From Thermophagus sp052400625 (GTDB taxonomy: Bacteria; Bacteroidota; Bacteroidia; Bacteroidales; Marinilabiliaceae), in NCBI GenBank assembly GCA_052400625.1, contig JBQTGH010000002.1: 64,000 bases of DNA. One strand, written 5' to 3'. This document shows, in pieces, positions 35,691 through 44,250 of this stretch (the first letter of the stretch is position 1; every line of letters begins with the position of its first letter). The notes below the pieces were generated by a model that saw only the letters and a list, made by a program, of their open reading frames with translations, made no database searches and was not told the DNA's origin. Position numbers and translations under genes: made by a program.

Positions 35691-36080
35691 TTAAATCCAA
35701 TCTTTTATCTTTTTAAAAAGAATATAGACCGGTATTTTCAAGGACAGCGGCCATCCCTGAGACGGGTAAAACAGCGGAATGGCAGATGGATAGTCGGGTG
35801 AAGAATATTCAACTTCGGCGGTTACAGAAGTCAACAAAGAGGTATCAACGCTCGGTTGTTCTAACGAATGATAACCAACCCGCATTTCATCCAGGCTGCA
35901 ATGTGCCCCGGTATGAATGGTCGCCCTGGAGGGATTAAGCAGTTTAATAAAAGGCAGATCCAGCTCGTAACTGATAAACTTACGCACCGTACAGGAGGAA
36001 AGCACCACCAGAAAGACCATCCCCGCCACCAGAGCAAGGAGCTTTCTATCCTTTAATATGTTTTGATCCTTAGTGTCCAT
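35691..36080 (-). CDS. Hypothetical lipoprotein
   Basis: A 129-residue protein with a lipoprotein signal (LLALVAGMVFLVVLSSC, Cys at residue 30). The mature part has beta-like segments (FISYELDLPFIKLLNPSRAT, EVEYSSPDYPSAIPLFYPSQ) and no motif I recognise. It lies upstream of the DoxD-DoxA gene on the same strand with a 273-base gap in which I saw no gene. A shared role is possible but not shown. Confidence 0.55.
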   Translation of the reverse strand: MDTKDQNILKDRKLLALVAGMVFLVVLSSCTVRKFISYELDLPFIKLLNPSRATIHTGAHCSLDEMRVGYHSLEQPSVDTSLLTSVTAEVEYSSPDYPSAIPLFYPSQGWPLSLKIPVYILFKKIKDWI

Positions 36081-36501
36081 TATTATGGTACGCCAAGTTA
36101 AATACTGGCTTTAAGTTTTCTTTCGCTTCAATGAATCGAGCCTAACAAAAAAGATTGTCCCATCAGGAACGTGCATAATCGTGTCTTGCCAATTCCTTCA
36201 GCCCATTACTTAGATCCGTCCACTTTGCAAAAATCTCTGTCAAATTTAGCATTTTGGTTCGAATCCAATCCAAACACCAACGAAAAAACCGACAGGCTTT
36301 TCGCTTATCGCTGCTCCTTCAAGGAGTCTGGTAAATAAGCTAAAACCACACTACCTACCAAAAAGTTCCCACTTAATCTTTCAAAATGTAAAGCAATATT
36401 TTAAACAGCGTATGAACAACCAAAAGGAATATTAAGCGATTCTCTCATTTTCTTACTATTTTAGGCAACCATTATTAACGCAATTTATTTAATCTTTGAA
36501 A
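36081..36501. other. Intergenic region upstream of the GH78 gene
   Basis: About 420 bases between divergent genes. Bases 36186-36215 (TTGCCAATTCCTTCAGCCCA and on) resemble the start of the dispersed repeat but too weakly to be sure. TAATCTTTG just before the GH78 start has one base too many for a -7 element. Nothing else recognised. Confidence 0.35.
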
Positions 36502-39108
36502 ATGACCTCATTTAAAACTAAGTACCCGAATAAGTTGGGTAAATTTCTACTTCTATTGGTTCCCCATTTTTTATTCCAGACATTCATTGCCAATGCACAA
36601 TTTACCGATTGGAAAGCAAATTGGATCTGGACATCTCAAAAAGGTCCGAATAATACCTGGGTGGATATCAGGAAAAAAATACATCTGGACTCACAGCCCT
36701 CAACCGCCATTGCTCGCATTGCTGCAGAGAATAAATACTGGTTGTTTATCAATGATTCATTAGTGGTTAATGATGGTGGATTGGAAGTACGTCCCGACTT
36801 AAACAATACTTATTATGACGAAATAGATCTGGCGCCGTTTCTTCATGCCGGAGAAAATATCATTTGCGCATTGGTATGGCATAAAGGAGGTCCGGAATGC
36901 TACACCCAAAGGATGTTGGCAGACGGTGGGTTTCTCTTCGACATGCAGTTAACAGGCACCAAGCCACAACGAGTCGTCTCCGATAAAACATGGAAAATAC
37001 GGGTCGATTCAGCCTTTCTTAGAGGCGCTTTTCGATATAAATACAATGTTACTGGCTCCATCCTGTTTTCCAATGATCCTTTTGGTGGCGACCCTACGGC
37101 CGGTGTGGAAAAAGCCGGCTACCACAAACCCGCCGGAAGCACCGGGCCATGGATCCGGTGTGCGAGAGAGAATGAAACTTTTACCCTTTCACAACCCAGT
37201 GATGTCGCCTATGGCAATTCTGAAGAACCCTTAAAACAGTGGAACGACAATAAATGGCTGGCTTATCCCGTCACCTTTGATGCAAGAATTGGGAATTCGG
37301 ACTGGCATCAGTTAAGCTTTGATGATTCAGAGTGGTCGTTCGCCTCCGAAAAAGGAGTTCCTCCGGTGGCGCCATGGAATCAACTCAAGCACAGAACAAT
37401 TCCTTTCTTTAAAGACCATGGACTTAAGCCCTTTTTAAATGAAGCGGCCTTTCCAACCCATATAACTAAGGATACCGTTATTGTTGGCAAACTGGCTCTT
37501 AACATTCAAGGAACACCCTACCTAAAAGTGAAGGCACCGGCAGGTGTTAACATCAGAATGACCTTGAATGACTTTTATTATCAGGATTATATCACCCGAG
37601 AAGGTCTTCAGGCTTTTGAATGCCTGGCATGGCAAAACTCCAGTCAGCACAAAGTGGAATACCATTTCACCAATGTCACCGACGAAGTGGAAATTATCGA
37701 ATTAAAGTTCAGACAGACTTCATATAATACGGAATTCATTGGTTCTTTTCATTCCAACGATGAAAATCTGAACACCCTTTGGGAGAAGTGCAGAAACACC
37801 TCTCTGGTCTGCATGCGGGATTATTTTTACGATTGTCCTGACCGAGAGCGTGGCCAGTGGTGGGGCGATGTCTCAGAACAGATTTTGTATTCATTCTATC
37901 TCTATGATCAGGAAAGCACCAAAATGGCCAAAAAGGCTTATCGCGAACTCATGTACACCCAAAAAGAGGATGGATCGCTTTATACTACAGCACCGGGAAA
38001 AGCCTTTAATCTCCCTGATCAAAACATTGCAGCAGTGGCTTTATTCTGGAAATATTATCTCTATACCGGCGACAAAGCCCTAATTGAAGAATTGTATCCC
38101 TATGCCAAAAAGTTTGTCCAAAAGTGTGCTTCCACCGCCAATGAGGATGGCATGTTAATCCTGGAAAAATCGGCAGGTTGGAATCTGTGGAACTGGATTG
38201 ACTGGGGCAACAATCGGGATGTTCAGGATGGGAGTGCAAACACCATTTGCAACGCCATGTATATTCATCTTTTGTCGAGTATGATAAATATAGCAGAGGT
38301 CATTGGGAAAACCTCAGACATCAACTATTATGAGGCCCTCAGACAAAAGGTACAAGCCAATTTCGACCGCTATTTTTGGCGTCCGGAGGGTTATGTGTTT
38401 GGCAACAAAGATGGCATCCAGTCAGAGGTTATAGATGACCGCAGCAATGCCTGGGCGGTTATTGCCAATATGGTTGGTCCGGATAAAAAAGAGAAGGTAT
38501 TGGAGGTTTTAAAAACGAAATACAATGCAAGTCCCTATCAGGAAATGTACGTCGAATTGGCCATGATTGAGCTGGATGCTACCGAAACCTTACATAGAAT
38601 CAGGAACCGCTTTTCGGAAATGATTTCCAGCTGGTCCTCTACTTTATGGGAAGAATTCCCCGCCAAAAACAGCAACAATCATGCTTGGTCGGCCGGACCG
38701 GTTTACCTTTTGGGCGGTTATTATTTAGGCATTAAACCAATAAAACCCGGCTATTTAGAATTTGAATTTATGCCCAACCCGGGCGATTTAACCTCTATAT
38801 CCGGAAGCGTCCCTTCGCCTCAGGGAAAAATTACTGCCGGTATCGAAGTTGCCGAAAATGGGCAACCGATTGCCCAGCATATCATCGTCCCCAACAATTC
38901 AGTTTGTATAATGGGCATTCCCAAATCCATAGGCAAAGACAACATCTCGTTGGAGAATATTAGGGTCAATTCAAAAAAATTCCTGAAAAAACGAAAAGCT
39001 TTTGCTAAAAAGGGAGTGCAGTTCTATGAAGAAACAGATGCGTATATAAAATTCAAATTACTGCCCGGAGATTGGAGTTTTAGCGTAAACAACCCAAAAG
39101 GAAAGTAG
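36502..39108 (+). CDS. GH78-like alpha-L-rhamnosidase, secreted
   Basis: About 868 residues from ATG 36502 (a TTG at 36496 would add two). The signal peptide is KFLLLLVPHFLFQTF, then IANAQ/FTDWKANWIW. The N-terminal beta-sandwich contains FTDWKANWIWTSQKGPNNTW. The (alpha/alpha)6 catalytic region holds YDCPDRERGQWWGDVSEQIL, equivalent to the GH78 DCP-R-E-R-GW-GD motif, then SAGWNLWNWIDWGNN and the late glutamate in SWSSTLWEEFPAKNSNNHAW. It would release terminal rhamnose from polysaccharides or glycosides outside the cytoplasm. It stands alone, without SusC/SusD partners nearby. Confidence 0.88.
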   Translation: MTSFKTKYPNKLGKFLLLLVPHFLFQTFIANAQFTDWKANWIWTSQKGPNNTWVDIRKKIHLDSQPSTAIARIAAENKYWLFINDSLVVNDGGLEVRPDLNNTYYDEIDLAPFLHAGENIICALVWHKGGPECYTQRMLADGGFLFDMQLTGTKPQRVVSDKTWKIRVDSAFLRGAFRYKYNVTGSILFSNDPFGGDPTAGVEKAGYHKPAGSTGPWIRCARENETFTLSQPSDVAYGNSEEPLKQWNDNKWLAYPVTFDARIGNSDWHQLSFDDSEWSFASEKGVPPVAPWNQLKHRTIPFFKDHGLKPFLNEAAFPTHITKDTVIVGKLALNIQGTPYLKVKAPAGVNIRMTLNDFYYQDYITREGLQAFECLAWQNSSQHKVEYHFTNVTDEVEIIELKFRQTSYNTEFIGSFHSNDENLNTLWEKCRNTSLVCMRDYFYDCPDRERGQWWGDVSEQILYSFYLYDQESTKMAKKAYRELMYTQKEDGSLYTTAPGKAFNLPDQNIAAVALFWKYYLYTGDKALIEELYPYAKKFVQKCASTANEDGMLILEKSAGWNLWNWIDWGNNRDVQDGSANTICNAMYIHLLSSMINIAEVIGKTSDINYYEALRQKVQANFDRYFWRPEGYVFGNKDGIQSEVIDDRSNAWAVIANMVGPDKKEKVLEVLKTKYNASPYQEMYVELAMIELDATETLHRIRNRFSEMISSWSSTLWEEFPAKNSNNHAWSAGPVYLLGGYYLGIKPIKPGYLEFEFMPNPGDLTSISGSVPSPQGKITAGIEVAENGQPIAQHIIVPNNSVCIMGIPKSIGKDNISLENIRVNSKKFLKKRKAFAKKGVQFYEETDAYIKFKLLPGDWSFSVNNPKGK

Positions 39109-39280
39109 ATTTTGTCAATCAATCAAAAAAACGATTCGAATGCATATCATGGAAGGGCGGAACAGTTGGGTCAATGACCGGGCTTGATCACCTTTTCACC
39201 CTTCGTTAGTTTCATGCAGCGCCACAATTCAAAGGTTCTCAACCATTCTTGTTTGCGCTTTCAATGATTTACTAATATCC

Positions 39281-39333
39281 CACCTGCCCGAAAGTGACAT
39301 CCCCAACCGGGGGTGACACTTCGGGCAGATGGG
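39281..39333. repeat. Long intergenic inverted repeat
   Basis: Arms of about 24 bases: 39281-39303 (TCCCACCTGCCCGAAAGTG and on) pair imperfectly with 39309-39333 (GGTGACACTTCGGGCAGATGGG). The loop is about AACC. No T-run follows on either strand, so it is not a standard terminator. The remaining 500-base gap (39109-39610) has nothing else recognised. Confidence 0.75.
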
Positions 39334-39610
39334 AATAAATTTAAAAGCAGCCATCGGTAATCCTATTGGTGCAAAAGGGCCAATTCGATGCGATAGGCGT
39401 TTTTTTGCCGGGATGACATCACGTATCAATGATTCACCTTTATTATTGGTTCTCCTCTCAAATCAACACAGTTTCCATCCTCCTTTATGAATCACTAATA
39501 ATACAATCTTTCCCAAAATAAATTTTCCCGAACCTAACAATCCTCATGTACCATTACGGAAAAATCCTTAACTTTAAGCTCTCTAAATACGGATAGTAAA
39601 GTAATTTATC

Positions 39611-40627
39611 ATGAATATAGACTGGTCAAATTTATCATTCAGTTATCTGGATACCGACTACAATGTTCGGTGTTATTATCGCAACGGAAAATGGGGCGAG
39701 TTGGAAGTCTCATCGTCTTCTCAGATCAACATTCACATGGCGGCCACGGCGCTGCACTACGGACAGGAAGCGTTTGAAGGCCTTAAAGCCTTTAGGGGAA
39801 AAGACGGCAGGATCAGAATTTTCAGGATAGAAGATAATGCACGTCGTTTGTTATCCTCGTCAGACGGCATCATGATGGCCGAGGTGCCGGAAGAGCTGTT
39901 TGTCAAAGCGGTGAAGAAAGTGGTAAAGCTCAACGCGCATTTTGTCCCGCCCTATGAATCGGGAGCATCGCTTTATATCCGTCCTCTGTTGATTGGTAGC
40001 GGTCCCAAAGTGGGGGTTCAGCCGGCCGATGAATATCTGTTTCTGGTGTTTGTTACTCCGGTAGGTCCCTATTTTAAAGAAGGATTTAAGCTCACCAACA
40101 TTGCGGTGATGCGGGAATATGACCGTGCAGCACCCCAAGGTACCGGAAACATCAAAGTGGGTGGTAACTATGCAGCCAGTCTGAGAGCCGGTATGCTGGC
40201 CAAAGAAAAAGGCTATTCAGCGGTATTGTATCTCGACAGTCGCGAGAAAAAATACATTGATGAGTGCGGACCTGCCAACTTCTTTGGCATCAAAAACAAC
40301 ACCTATATCACCCCTGAATCGCGTTCCATATTGCCGTCCATCACCAACAAAAGTCTGATTCAGATGGCGCAGGATATGGGCCTGAAAACCGAACGGCGTC
40401 CTATTCCTTTCGAAGAAATAGGCACCTTTGAGGAAGTGGGACAATGCGGAACCGCAGCGGTAATTAGTCCGGTGGGTAAAATCGACGACCTGGACAACAA
40501 CAAATCTTACAGTTTCTCCAAAGACGGCAAACCCGGACCCATCAGCACAAAGCTGTATCATAAATTAAGAGCCATTCAGTATGGTGATGAGCCCGATCCG
40601 TATGGTTGGGTAACCATTCTCGAATAA
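39611..40627 (+). CDS. ilvE: Branched-chain amino acid aminotransferase
   Basis: A 338-residue fold-IV PLP enzyme. Landmarks are HYGQEAFEGLKAFRGKDGRI near residue 50, LYIRPLLIGSGPKVGV, the PLP lysine segment GTGNIKVGGNYAASLRAG near residue 180, YIDECGPANFFGI (the conserved E in the PLP pyridine site) and EVGQCGTAAVISPVGKI (phosphate cup). It interconverts Leu, Ile and Val with their 2-oxo acids. It matches the longer BCAT form common in Bacteroidota. A strong terminator follows directly, and the gene stands alone. Confidence 0.95.
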   Translation: MNIDWSNLSFSYLDTDYNVRCYYRNGKWGELEVSSSSQINIHMAATALHYGQEAFEGLKAFRGKDGRIRIFRIEDNARRLLSSSDGIMMAEVPEELFVKAVKKVVKLNAHFVPPYESGASLYIRPLLIGSGPKVGVQPADEYLFLVFVTPVGPYFKEGFKLTNIAVMREYDRAAPQGTGNIKVGGNYAASLRAGMLAKEKGYSAVLYLDSREKKYIDECGPANFFGIKNNTYITPESRSILPSITNKSLIQMAQDMGLKTERRPIPFEEIGTFEEVGQCGTAAVISPVGKIDDLDNNKSYSFSKDGKPGPISTKLYHKLRAIQYGDEPDPYGWVTILE

Positions 40628-40631
40628 AACT

Positions 40632-40667
40632 CAAAAGGAGGAAAATAAAATTGTTTTCCTCCTTTTT
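40632..40667 (+). terminator. Terminator of ilvE
   Basis: A stem AAAAGGAGGAAAA (40633-40645) pairs with TTTTCCTCCTTTT and runs into further T residues; it starts 5 bases after the stop codon. Confidence 0.9.
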
Positions 40668-40744
40668 CTTTTCGTCACAAACACAACTGCACCACTCGAA
40701 TCTGGTTGCAGCGCTCCAATTTGTCCTTTTCGAACAAAAAATTC

Positions 40745-40863
40745 GTGCCCATCGTCCGGCAGTTTCATGCCCATCATTTGTCCAAATGATGCGCATCATT
40801 TTATAATTTCATGCGCATCAAATTCCCGTTCCATAAGCATCTTTTTCGTAATCCTTGCGCATG
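40745..40863. repeat. 22-bp-period array with ATGCGCATC-type core
   Basis: Six nine-base cores at exact 22-base steps: GTGCCCATC (40745), ATGCCCATC (40767), ATGCGCATC (40789), ATGCGCATC (40811), ATAAGCATC (40833), TTGCGCATG (40855). The 13-base linkers are unrelated to one another. The third unit lies in a perfect 18-base palindrome (40784-40801). Confidence 0.8.
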
Positions 40864-40940
40864 AACCGGGCATAACGAAGCAAGGTTGTGATAAAAATGA
40901 AGGCATAAAGGCTTAAAACCCTTGCATACCCGTTACTTTA

Positions 40941-41109
40941 AACCCGAATAATGCATTAGAATTTCGTCGTGAGAATTAAAAGTGCAATCAATCAAGAACT
41001 TGTTGAAATGAGGCATAGCACCGCTATGGTGAATTGAAACAAGTTAGCTTGCGACTTGATTGGCAGCGATTTTAATTCGTAATAGATTTTCTAATGCATT
41101 TTTCGGGTT
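40941..41109. repeat. 169-bp long-hairpin (MITE-like) element, copy 1
   Basis: It begins AACCCGAATAATGCATTAGA and ends with the inverted equivalent TTCTAATGCATTTTTCGGGT plus T (21-base termini, two mismatches). Inner segments also pair (AATTAAAA, CAATCAAG, AACTTGTT with their complements), so the whole unit folds as one imperfect hairpin. It contains no ORF. A second copy lies at 44075-44243. Confidence 0.85.
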
Positions 41110-41185
41110 AACCCTTTTAGCCATAGGAGCCTTTTTGACAAGGGTATTCTGAATGAGGAAAAAAGTTCTGGTGAATTAATACAAA

Positions 41186-41213
41186 AAGTCCCACCCAAAA
41201 TGATGGGTAGGAC
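41186..41213 (-). terminator. Terminator of the DUF4834 operon
   Basis: On the minus strand AGTCCTACCCA pairs with TGGGTGGGACT (one mismatch) and is followed by TTTTTG. It lies 34 bases after the DUF4834 stop. Confidence 0.75.
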
Positions 41214-41246
41214 TCAAATCTTTCCTTCAACGAAAAATATTTCTAC

Positions 41247-41513
41247 TTATTCAATCTCCTCGTAATCCACATATTCACCTTTGGGGCCTTTATTTTGAGA
41301 TGTTTTGGAGCTGCCGGGGGTGTACTCGATGGTTACTTTACCCTCTTCTTTTTTTCGTTGATTAACGAAATCTTTTTGTGCCCTCTCCTGTCTGTTTTGC
41401 ATATTTCGCACCTGTCGCGAAATAAAGAAAGGAAACAGATACCGAACAATCAGTTTGATCAGGTAATAAATTAGTATGGTATATATAATAACTCGAAACA
41501 ACATTCCTCTCAC
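41247..41513 (-). CDS. DUF4834-like small membrane protein
   Basis: An 88-residue protein with one N-terminal span (MLFRVIIYTILIYYLIKLIV then RYLFPFF), a charged helical middle (RQVRNMQNRQERAQKDFVNQ) and a C-terminal KGEYVDYEEIE tail. This is the pattern of the Bacteroidota family DUF4834, function unknown. It follows the S41 protease gene by 65 bases and is probably the last gene of that operon, ending at a terminator. Confidence 0.7.
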   Translation of the reverse strand: MRGMLFRVIIYTILIYYLIKLIVRYLFPFFISRQVRNMQNRQERAQKDFVNQRKKEEGKVTIEYTPGSSKTSQNKGPKGEYVDYEEIE

Positions 41514-41578
41514 AATTTAAATTAACATCAGGAGCCTTTAATACCTACCGATCCGGCTCCGTTTCCCCAATTCCTCAT

Positions 41579-43270
41579 CTACAAGGCAGCGGCAGGGCTG
41601 ACTTCAGCCTCATCTGCCGGATCCTCTACTGTATGTAAAATAGAATCTCTCACCCCGCTTTTTATCACTTCCAAAGCTTTATTCAACACCTCATCCTGCT
41701 CTCTGATGATGGGATAAAAACCTTCATTGTCCAGGATGTTTCGGGCAATGTAGGCCTTGGTCTCATTGACGATGAGTTTTTTGGATATCTGATATTGTGC
41801 CGCATTGAATTTCACCTTTTCTTTCTTTGCAAAAGCCACTAATAAATCGCCTATGGGTTGGCTGTCGAGATAAGCCTTCAACTCATCAACGGTTTCAAAC
41901 CTGGATAGTTCGTTCCGGTTGCGGTCGGAATAATCGAGCGCAAATTTGTAGATAGATCCCGACTCCCGGAGGTTGAAATAGTAGTCGGTGAAATGGGTGG
42001 TATCTCTTCCCACAAAAACATCCGGCATGATACCGCCACCCCCGTAAACAATACGTCCGCCCAAAGTTTTGTAGACCAGTGAATCATTAACGGTGATGCT
42101 GTCTCTGTTGAAGAATTCGCCATGTTCGTAGCGATAGAAAATGTCTTTATAGTAATCTTCTATGCCTTTGGTATAAGGCTTCTGGATGCAACGCCCACTG
42201 GGGGTGTAATATCTGGCCACGGTAAGTCTGAGGGCCCCACCATCGGGCAAGGGAAACTGCTGCTGTACCAGTCCTTTTCCAAACGATCGGCGACCGATGA
42301 CCAACCCACGGTCGTTATCCTGCATGGCGCCTGCAAAGATTTCGCTGGCCGAAGCACTGAATTCATCGATCAACACCGTCACGTCCATATCTTTACAGGA
42401 ACCGCTGCCGTTGGCATGCACTTCCTGTCTTGGGCTGTGGACTCCTTCGGTGTAAACAATCATATTGCCCCTATCCAAAAATTCATTGACCATGCTGATG
42501 GCAATGTCCAGATACCCCCCCGAGTTTCCTCTCAGGTCAACGATAACATGACTGCAACTGTGAGCTTTCAGTTTTGCCAGGGCCCCTAACAGTTCCTGAT
42601 AAGTGTTCCGTGCAAAACGATTGATTTTCACATAGCCGATGGAATCATCGATCATATAGGAGACATCCACGCTGTATAACGGAATACTGCCTCTGGTAAT
42701 CTCAAAATTGATGAGTTTATTTCTGTTTTTTCTTTTTATTCCGACATTTACTTTGGTTCCAATATCACCTCTCAGCATCCCCACGACATCGTTGGTCGGC
42801 ATGCTTACGCCGGCAATTACCGAGTCGTTAACCGTAATGATGCGATCGCCGGGCAGGATTCCCACTTTTTCGGAGGGGCCACCCGACACCACGCTAATAA
42901 CCATGACGGTATCGTTCTGCATGCTGAACTCCACGCCGATACCTCCGAATTTACCTTCCAGTTCCTGGTTGGCGGCTTGCAGATCTTTGGGAGGAATGTA
43001 AACAGAGTGGGGGTCAAGGTTTTTGAGCACTTCAGGAATAACCTTTTCTTCAAGATTATCCACATTAATACTATCCACATATTGCTCTTTGATCAGGTCA
43101 ATGATGGACTGAATCTTACCCGATTGCGGATACAGCAAGAGTCGCCGTCCGGGATCGCCTGCGCCGGCAGGCATGGTGATGCGGCCCACCCACATTCCCA
43201 AAACCAGAACGATGGCCAGTATGATAGGATAATAAATTTGTCTGGAAGTGTTTTTTTTCTGTTCTGTCAT
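41579..43270 (-). CDS. S41 family C-terminal processing protease
   Basis: A 563-residue periplasmic protease anchored by an N-terminal span (IYYPIILAIVLVLGMWVGRI). A PDZ domain covers about residues 90-190 (GGIGVEFSMQNDTVMVISVV; GILPGDRIITVNDSVIAG). The catalytic domain has VIVDLRGNSGGYLDIAISMV, the nucleophilic Ser in DEFSASASEIFAGAMQDNDR, and the Lys in RRSFGKGLVQQQFPLPDGGA, the Ser/Lys dyad of CtpA/Tsp enzymes. It cleaves proteins from C-terminal tails. The 194-base gap to the upstream deaminase gene carries no other gene. Confidence 0.93.
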   Translation of the reverse strand: MTEQKKNTSRQIYYPIILAIVLVLGMWVGRITMPAGAGDPGRRLLLYPQSGKIQSIIDLIKEQYVDSINVDNLEEKVIPEVLKNLDPHSVYIPPKDLQAANQELEGKFGGIGVEFSMQNDTVMVISVVSGGPSEKVGILPGDRIITVNDSVIAGVSMPTNDVVGMLRGDIGTKVNVGIKRKNRNKLINFEITRGSIPLYSVDVSYMIDDSIGYVKINRFARNTYQELLGALAKLKAHSCSHVIVDLRGNSGGYLDIAISMVNEFLDRGNMIVYTEGVHSPRQEVHANGSGSCKDMDVTVLIDEFSASASEIFAGAMQDNDRGLVIGRRSFGKGLVQQQFPLPDGGALRLTVARYYTPSGRCIQKPYTKGIEDYYKDIFYRYEHGEFFNRDSITVNDSLVYKTLGGRIVYGGGGIMPDVFVGRDTTHFTDYYFNLRESGSIYKFALDYSDRNRNELSRFETVDELKAYLDSQPIGDLLVAFAKKEKVKFNAAQYQISKKLIVNETKAYIARNILDNEGFYPIIREQDEVLNKALEVIKSGVRDSILHTVEDPADEAEVSPAAAL

Positions 43271-43464
43271 CTTATTTCTTCTATTATGATTTGTTGCTAC
43301 CCGTCAGGATGGTGGGATAAGGTTCTGTTGGTCAACAATGGCACAAGGTTACCGTCTGTAAATATCAGAGACAACCCGCGCGTCAGGGGCTTCAACCGAT
43401 ACTCCCGACACGGCAATGACCTTTTTTCTTATCAAATATTATACCCAAAACAGCGTCGAGGTGA

Positions 43465-43914
43465 TCATCCTTCTTCCTCTACCTGCACCACTTCGATATG
43501 GGCCCGTTTCAAAAGGTTGATGCCGTCTTCTACCCGATATTTTTCGGAAAAGACCACCCTTCTGATGCCGGCCTGGATGATGAGCTTGGCACATTCGATA
43601 CAAGGCGAAGAGGTCACATAGAGAGTGGCGCCATCGGAGCTATTGCCCGATCGTGCCACTTTGGTGATGGCATTGGCTTCAGCATGTAATACGTAAGGCT
43701 TTGTCTTGTTGTTGTGGTCCTCACAGTCGTTTTCGAAGCCTGAGGGTGTCCCGTTATATCCGTCGCTGATAATCATTTTGTCGCGTACCAGCAGAGCCCC
43801 CACCTGCCGGCGGCGGCAGTAGCTGTTTTGTGCCCATATTCTGGCCATGGCCAGATATCGTCGATCGAGCAGCTCCTGCTTGGTAACATTTTCCGGTTTT
43901 TCTGAGATTCCCAT
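43465..43914 (-). CDS. dCMP deaminase (cytidine/deoxycytidylate deaminase family)
   Basis: About 149 residues from ATG 43914 (MGISEKPENVTKQELLDRRY). Zinc ligands and the catalytic Glu are in VLHAEANAITKVA (HAE) and SSPCIECAKLIIQAG (PCxxC). It converts dCMP to dUMP, feeding thymidylate synthesis. A longer start at 44022 would add 36 residues, but a minus-strand TATTTTTG at 43946-43939, a -7 element, lies inside that extension, so 43914 is preferred. It heads the deaminase-S41-DUF4834 strand run. Confidence 0.9.
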   Translation of the reverse strand: MGISEKPENVTKQELLDRRYLAMARIWAQNSYCRRRQVGALLVRDKMIISDGYNGTPSGFENDCEDHNNKTKPYVLHAEANAITKVARSGNSSDGATLYVTSSPCIECAKLIIQAGIRRVVFSEKYRVEDGINLLKRAHIEVVQVEEEG

Positions 43915-44074
43915 AATAATCATTAAAAGGTAGTGCCACAAAAATAACAAAGAAAGTGACTTGCGGTTGTATGTTGAGATAAGTTTTTCATCTTCAAGAG
44001 AAAGAAAACCGCCATGGTCCATGCCCTAATGCCGGAAAAAGAAAAATATAATGACGATAAAAAATGACCGTTTT

Positions 44075-44243
44075 AACCCGAATAATGCATTGGAACTTCG
44101 TCATGAGAATTAAAAGAGCAATCAATCAAGAACTTGTTGAAATGAGGCATAGCATCGCTATGGTGAATGGAAACAAGTTAGCTTGCGACTTGATTGGCAG
44201 CAATTTTATTTCGTAATAGATTTTCTAATGCATTTTTCGGGTT
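44075..44243. repeat. 169-bp long-hairpin (MITE-like) element, copy 2
   Basis: Same orientation and same length as copy 1 at 40941, with about 90 percent identity by eye and the same inverted termini (AACCCGAATAATGCATT ... AATGCATTTTTCGGGTT). It ends 7 bases before the LytTR regulator stop codon. Flanking bases differ between copies, which suggests independent insertion. Confidence 0.85.
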
Positions 44244-44250
44244 TAACTTA

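Noticed and set aside
40941..41109. Insertion sequence with transposase
   Set aside because: The element is only 169 bases and holds no ORF; it is at most a non-autonomous element.
43915..44022. 36-residue N-terminal extension of the dCMP deaminase
   Set aside because: A -7 promoter element (TATTTTTG, minus strand 43946-43939) lies inside it, and the family begins near MGISEKPENV.
44041..44250. Riboswitch or attenuator upstream of a gene
   Set aside because: The structure is the second copy of the 169-bp hairpin and lies at the end of the LytTR gene, not before a start codon.
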